In this document: piece after piece, positions 5,633-8,860 of the stretch
Layout of the letters: the number at the start of each line of letters is the position of its first letter
Position numbering within the stretch: the stretch's first letter is position 1
Origin: JBEDUK01 sp040414485
GTDB lineage: Bacteria > Actinomycetota > UBA4738
Assembly (NCBI GenBank): GCA_040414485.1
Contig: JBEDUK010000007.1
Location: 1-8,860 of the forward strand
Length of the DNA stretch: 8,860 bases
Reading direction: 5' to 3'
Position numbers and translations under genes: made by a program
Notes under the pieces: generated by a model
Database searches by the model: none
What the model was told of the DNA's origin: nothing
Seen by the model: the letters and a program-made list of their open reading frames with translations, nothing else

Positions 5633-7102
5633 ATGGCAACGCTGGCGGAAGTCACAGAGGCAACGCAGGAGCGCGTGCACGTCAGGCCGGGCGACAAGCC
5701 GAGGCCGATCTTCCTCCCCGAGTACTGCAAGGGCTGCGGCCGCTGTGTCGGTTCGTGCCCGAAGCACTGCATCACGTTGGGCACCGAGATCAACCCGCAG
5801 ACCGGCCTCATCCCCATCGAGCTCGATCTGACGCTGTGCAACGGCTGCGGCCTGTGCATCGGCGCATGTCCGGAGCCCTTCGGTCTGCGGCCGGAAGGCG
5901 AGGAAACGGCCTTCGAGCTCATGGACCCGGCGCTGCTGGGCGGTCCGCGGCCGTTCGACGCGCCGCAACCCGTGCCGCATCCGGATCGGATCGTCGAGCT
6001 TCCCGAACGCGAGCCCCTGGTCGTCAAGGGCACGTACGCGGCAGCGATCGGCGCGCTCCTGGCCGGGTGCCGCCACGTCTACGGATACCCGATCACGCCC
6101 TCCACCGAGGGCGCCGAACTGATGGCGAAGGTCCTGCCGAAGCTCGACGGCACCTTCGTCCAGGCCGTCAGCGAGGTCGCAACGGTCAACATGATGTACG
6201 GCGCCGGCGGCGCCGGAACGCGCTGCATGACGTTCACCAGTTCGCCGGGCTTCAGCCTGATGCTGGAGGGCTTCTCGTACATGGTCGGCTCGGAGATCCC
6301 CGCTGTGTTCGTCAACATCATGCGGGGCGGCCCCGGCCTGGGGAACATCGCACCCGAGCAGGCCGACATCAAGCTCGTCTGTCACGGCCTCGGCCACGGG
6401 AACACGCAGGCGATCGCGCTGGCGCCCGCAACTCCGCAGGAGATGCTCGACCTCACCATGCTCGCGTTCGAGCTGGCGTTCGCCTACCGGAACCCGGTCG
6501 TGATCCTCGGCGACGGCTACCTCGGGCAGATCACCGGCAAGGTCACCCTGCCGAGGGCGCTGGTCGAGCCGGGCATCCCCGAATGGGCGGTCTTCGGCGA
6601 CCGCGAGCATCGCGGGAACCTCATGTGCTCCATCCACCTGTCCGAGGTCGACCTCGAACGCCACAACGTCGACCTGAACGAGAAATACGCGAGGATCCAG
6701 GCCGAAGAGCAGCGCGCCGACCTCCACCGCTGCCAGGACGCCGACATCCTGCTGGTCGCGTGCAACACGCCGTCGCAACTGGCCAAGGGCGCGATCAAGG
6801 AGCTCCGCGACCGCGGCGTCCGCGCCGGCCTCTTCCGGCCGATCACCATCTGGCCCTTCCCGATCGACGCGTTGCTGCCGCTGCTCCCTCAGGTCGGACG
6901 CATGGTCGTCGTGGAGGCGAGCAGCGGCCAGCTCGAGGATGAGGTGCGGCTCGCGCTCAGCCACGCCGGCGTGCACGCGCCCCCGCCGATCAGCCACGTG
7001 CGGCGGATGGGCGGAGTCCTTCCGTCGCAGGCCGAGATCTTCGAACACGTCATGACGCTCACCGAGCCGCTCACCGACCGGCCCATCGAGGGGGTGCGCT
7101 GA
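5633..7102 (+). CDS. vorB: 2-oxoacid:ferredoxin oxidoreductase, fused delta (ferredoxin) and alpha subunit (489 aa)
   Basis: This chain combines the electron-transfer and alpha parts of a 2-oxoacid:ferredoxin oxidoreductase, which converts a 2-oxoacid plus CoA to acyl-CoA and CO2 with reduction of ferredoxin. Residues 25-85 are a 2[4Fe-4S] ferredoxin: C32-x2-C35-x2-C38-x3-C42-P and C69-x2-C72-x2-C75-x3-C79-P. Residues 130-310 are the alpha-subunit TPP-enzyme (Pyr-type) domain, with AGCRHVYGYPITPSTEGAE (144-162) and SSPGFSLMLEGFSYMVGSE (203-221). VNIMRGGPGLGNI (227-239) is typical of the branched-chain VOR type rather than the 2-oxoglutarate KOR type. Residues 368-450 are the transketolase C-terminal-like domain (LFRPITIWPFP). 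Separate VorD and VorB chains are the common form; here they are one polypeptide. The start has AGGTGA 4 nt upstream. The stop is 2 nt before the next gene, so the two are co-translated. Substrate preference cannot be proved from sequence; indolepyruvate or 2-oxoglutarate are less likely alternatives. Confidence 0.92.
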   Translation: MATLAEVTEATQERVHVRPGDKPRPIFLPEYCKGCGRCVGSCPKHCITLGTEINPQTGLIPIELDLTLCNGCGLCIGACPEPFGLRPEGEETAFELMDPALLGGPRPFDAPQPVPHPDRIVELPEREPLVVKGTYAAAIGALLAGCRHVYGYPITPSTEGAELMAKVLPKLDGTFVQAVSEVATVNMMYGAGGAGTRCMTFTSSPGFSLMLEGFSYMVGSEIPAVFVNIMRGGPGLGNIAPEQADIKLVCHGLGHGNTQAIALAPATPQEMLDLTMLAFELAFAYRNPVVILGDGYLGQITGKVTLPRALVEPGIPEWAVFGDREHRGNLMCSIHLSEVDLERHNVDLNEKYARIQAEEQRADLHRCQDADILLVACNTPSQLAKGAIKELRDRGVRAGLFRPITIWPFPIDALLPLLPQVGRMVVVEASSGQLEDEVRLALSHAGVHAPPPISHVRRMGGVLPSQAEIFEHVMTLTEPLTDRPIEGVR

Positions 7103-7104
7103 CC

Positions 7105-8538
7105 ATGCCCACGTCCGTCTTCTACCGGCAGTTCGAACGCCACGACCACGCCGAAGGGATCAAGGCGCACACCACCACCTACTGTCCCGGCTGCGGCCAC
7201 GGACTTGCGCAGAAGTATCTGGCCGAGGCCATCGACGAGCTCGGCGTGCAGGACCGGACGGTCCTGATCTCGCCGGTCGGCTGCGCGGTGTTCATGTACT
7301 ACTACTTCGACACCGGGAACTCGCAGGCCGCGCACGGGCGCGCGCCGGCCGTGGCCATCGGCCACAAGACGGCGAACCCCGATTCGATCGTCGTGTCCTA
7401 CCAGGGCGACGGCGACCTCGCCGCGATCGGCCTGGCCGAGATCATCAGCGCGGCCCAGCTCGGCATCCCGATCACCGTGGTCTTCATCAACAACGCGATC
7501 TACGGAATGACCGGTGGTCAGATGGCGCCGACGACCCTGATGGGGCAGCGCACGACCACCACGCCGGGCGGCCGCACGGCGCTCTCCGGTGCCCCGATCA
7601 AGATGGCGGAACTGATCGCCACGCTCGACGGACCCGTCTATGTGGAACGCGTCGCGCTCTACGACAACAAGCGGCGCAGCCGCGCCAAGCGCGCCATCCG
7701 CAACGCCCTGGAGCTGCAGGTGCAGGGCAAGGGGTTCGCGTTCGTCGAGGTGCTCTCCGAATGCCCGCTGCACCTCGGCCTCGAACCCGAACAGGCGGAG
7801 GACTGGGTCCGCGAGAACATGGAGCCGGTCTTCCCGCTCGGCATCAAGAAGGACGTCACCGACGGCGCCGCATATCCGCCGCTCCCGACGCCGACGTTCG
7901 ACGTGGAAGCGGTGCTGGATGCGGTGGACGCGACGACCGAACGGGCACCGCGCTTCGCCGAGGGCTTCCCGGTGAACATCGATCCCGAGGACGTCAGCCT
8001 CAAGCTGGCCGGTGCCGGCGGCGACGGCGCGCAGACGGCGGCCATGCTGATCACCCGGGCAGCGATCAACGAGGGGTTCGATTCGAGCCACATCCCCAGT
8101 TACGGCCCCGAGTCGCGCGGCGGCACGTCGTATGCGGACGTGCACATCGCGGCCAAGGAGGTCCTGTCGCCGGCGTCGCCGAGCCCGCACGTGCTGGTGG
8201 CGTTCAACGCGCCCAGCCTGGTGAAGTTCGGGCCCACGGTCCGTGACGGCGGGACGATCGTTTACGACAGCTCGGTGATCGTCGGTCCGACCGACGATCT
8301 GGCGCCCGGTGTTCGCGTGTTCGGTGTGCCGTTCACGCAGATCGCGAAGGACCTGGGGAACGTGCTCGTGAAGAACGTCGTCGCGCTTGGCGCGCTCCAG
8401 ATGGCCACGGGGATCCTCCCGGAGGAGACGTTCCTCACCGCGATCAGGGAAGCGCTCTCGTCGAAGGCCGCGATGATCCCGCTGAACGAGGAGGCGTTCG
8501 CGGCCGGGGTTCGGGTCGCGTGCCTCGCGTCACGGTGA
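7105..8538 (+). CDS. vorA: 2-oxoacid:ferredoxin oxidoreductase, fused beta (TPP-binding) and gamma subunit (477 aa)
   Basis: This is the partner of the preceding chain. Residues 1-255 are the TPP-binding beta subunit. TYCPGCGHG (25-33) opens it, and LISPVGCAVF (54-63) includes C60. The TPP/Mg motif runs from GDGDLAAIG (101-109) to FINNAIYGMTGGQ (127-139). Residues 295-470 are the gamma-type catalytic domain of pyruvate/ketoisovalerate oxidoreductases, with LAGAGGDGAQTAA (301-313) and SYGPESRGGTSYADV (332-346). The domains are joined by a Pro-rich linker (about 255-290). With the ferredoxin-alpha chain this completes a four-module enzyme. The ATG is 2 nt after the upstream TGA, and GAGGGGG (7088-7094) lies inside the end of the upstream gene, 10 nt before it, so translational coupling is likely. 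No frameshift or missing motif was seen. Both genes have the same composition as their surroundings, with no sign of recent transfer. Confidence 0.92.
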   Translation: MPTSVFYRQFERHDHAEGIKAHTTTYCPGCGHGLAQKYLAEAIDELGVQDRTVLISPVGCAVFMYYYFDTGNSQAAHGRAPAVAIGHKTANPDSIVVSYQGDGDLAAIGLAEIISAAQLGIPITVVFINNAIYGMTGGQMAPTTLMGQRTTTTPGGRTALSGAPIKMAELIATLDGPVYVERVALYDNKRRSRAKRAIRNALELQVQGKGFAFVEVLSECPLHLGLEPEQAEDWVRENMEPVFPLGIKKDVTDGAAYPPLPTPTFDVEAVLDAVDATTERAPRFAEGFPVNIDPEDVSLKLAGAGGDGAQTAAMLITRAAINEGFDSSHIPSYGPESRGGTSYADVHIAAKEVLSPASPSPHVLVAFNAPSLVKFGPTVRDGGTIVYDSSVIVGPTDDLAPGVRVFGVPFTQIAKDLGNVLVKNVVALGALQMATGILPEETFLTAIREALSSKAAMIPLNEEAFAAGVRVACLASR

Positions 8539-8700
8539 GGGCTGCTAAGCGCGCATCGATACAACGGAATGCTGTTCGCGGTGCTTGTCGGCAGCATGCC
8601 GCTGCACGTCGTTGAGCACGCCTCGCAGATCCGTCAGTTCGTCGTCGCCGCAGGCCGCACGGTGCAACCCATGGCCGGCGACCGTGGCTACCAGGGTTGA
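8539..8700 (+). pseudogene. Possible remnant reading frame, DinB-like C-terminal helix (uncertain)
   Basis: After the oxidoreductase stop, the same frame stays open for 53 codons to TGA 8698-8700. An ATG at 8569 gives a 43-residue frame without a Shine-Dalgarno. It contains MPLHVVEHASQIRQFV, which looks like the His-containing C-terminal helix of DinB-type four-helix-bundle proteins (H..EH..QI). No upstream three-helix part is present, so if real it is a decayed fragment. It may equally be chance coding-like sequence in a spacer. Confidence 0.2.
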
Positions 8701-8713
8701 CCCTTAGCCGGTC
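8680..8713. terminator. Hairpin terminator between convergent genes
   Basis: GACC (8680-8683) pairs with GGTC (8710-8713), GGCTA (8686-8690) with TAGCC (8705-8709), and GGG (8694-8696) with CCC (8701-8703). The loop is TTGA, with small bulges between stems. It lies between the oxidoreductase stop (8538) and the stop of the minus-strand permease (8736), where both transcripts must end. There is no T-tract. Confidence 0.5.
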
Positions 8714-8735
8714 ACATGATCGAACACGCCGGTAT

Positions 8736-8860
8736 CTAGTCGGCGATCCGGACGGCCACCGCCGGTTCGATCTTCGAGGCCTGCCGCGCCGGCCAGATCG
8801 TGGCGACCACCGACGCGAGCGTCGCCACGACGAGCAGTACGCCGATCGTCAGCCAGGGCA
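8736..8860 (-). CDS. C-terminal end of an FtsX/MacB-type ABC transporter permease, truncated by the right window edge
   Basis: The minus-strand frame entering from the right edge ends at TAG 8738-8736 and encodes 40 residues. A hydrophobic helix (LTIGVLLVVATLASVVATIW) is followed by PARQASKIEPAVAVRIAD. The P-A-R-x-A-x(4)-P-x2-A-x-R pattern right after the last membrane helix is the standard C-terminal signature of FtsX/MacB/LolC-type ABC permeases. Such proteins lie in the cytoplasmic membrane and couple an ATPase to export or to envelope mechanics. The substrate cannot be judged from this tail. Confidence 0.8.
   Translation of the reverse strand, partial: PWLTIGVLLVVATLASVVATIWPARQASKIEPAVAVRIAD

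Noticed and set aside
5492..7048. Minus-strand 518-codon frame opposite the ferredoxin-alpha gene
   Set aside because: Antisense shadow; the plus strand encodes an unmistakable enzyme with two cysteine clusters.
6889..8190. Minus-strand 433-codon frame opposite the beta-gamma gene
   Set aside because: Antisense shadow of a clearly recognised enzyme; Arg/Asp/Val/His-rich with no motif.

Overview
The window is a high-GC bacterial chromosome segment. Its genes are densely packed, strongly GC-biased at third positions, and mostly preceded by clear Shine-Dalgarno sequences. A small stand-alone BTAD/SARP-type regulator next to a two-gene 2-oxoacid:ferredoxin oxidoreductase suggests an Actinomycetota or Chloroflexota lineage. 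That placement is an inference from gene content only. No phage, IS, CRISPR, rRNA or tRNA gene was seen.

Left part (1-4984). Three genes on the minus strand flank one plus-strand regulator. At the left edge is the start of an unrecognised CDS (114 to 1, running off the window). Immediately upstream of it, in the same orientation, is a large unrecognised 854-aa protein (2694 to 130) with Pro/Gly-rich linkers and predicted beta-rich modules. A 429-bp divergent spacer separates this from a 281-aa BTAD-type transcriptional activator (3124-3969). The regulator converges on a 329-aa amidase_2/PGRP-like protein (4984 to 3995). Their stop codons sit in the two arms of one hairpin, probably a shared bidirectional terminator. 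All three minus-strand proteins carry Gly/Asn/Asp-rich low-complexity stretches and neither complete one has a classical signal peptide. They may form one functional group under the regulator, but this is inference.

Middle (4985-5632). A 233-bp divergent spacer carries a perfect 14-bp tandem repeat. It is followed by a small GYD-like alpha/beta protein (5218-5505).

Right part (5633-8538). Two tightly coupled genes encode a complete 2-oxoacid:ferredoxin oxidoreductase, most like the branched-chain (VOR) type. The first is a fusion of an 8Fe ferredoxin (delta) with the alpha subunit. The second is a fusion of the TPP-binding beta subunit with the gamma domain. Four modules are therefore packed into two polypeptides. 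The enzyme would oxidatively decarboxylate a 2-oxoacid to an acyl-CoA and reduce ferredoxin.

Right edge (8539-8860). A short spacer holds a possible degraded reading frame and a strong hairpin between convergent genes. The last 40 codons of an FtsX/MacB-type ABC permease follow on the minus strand.
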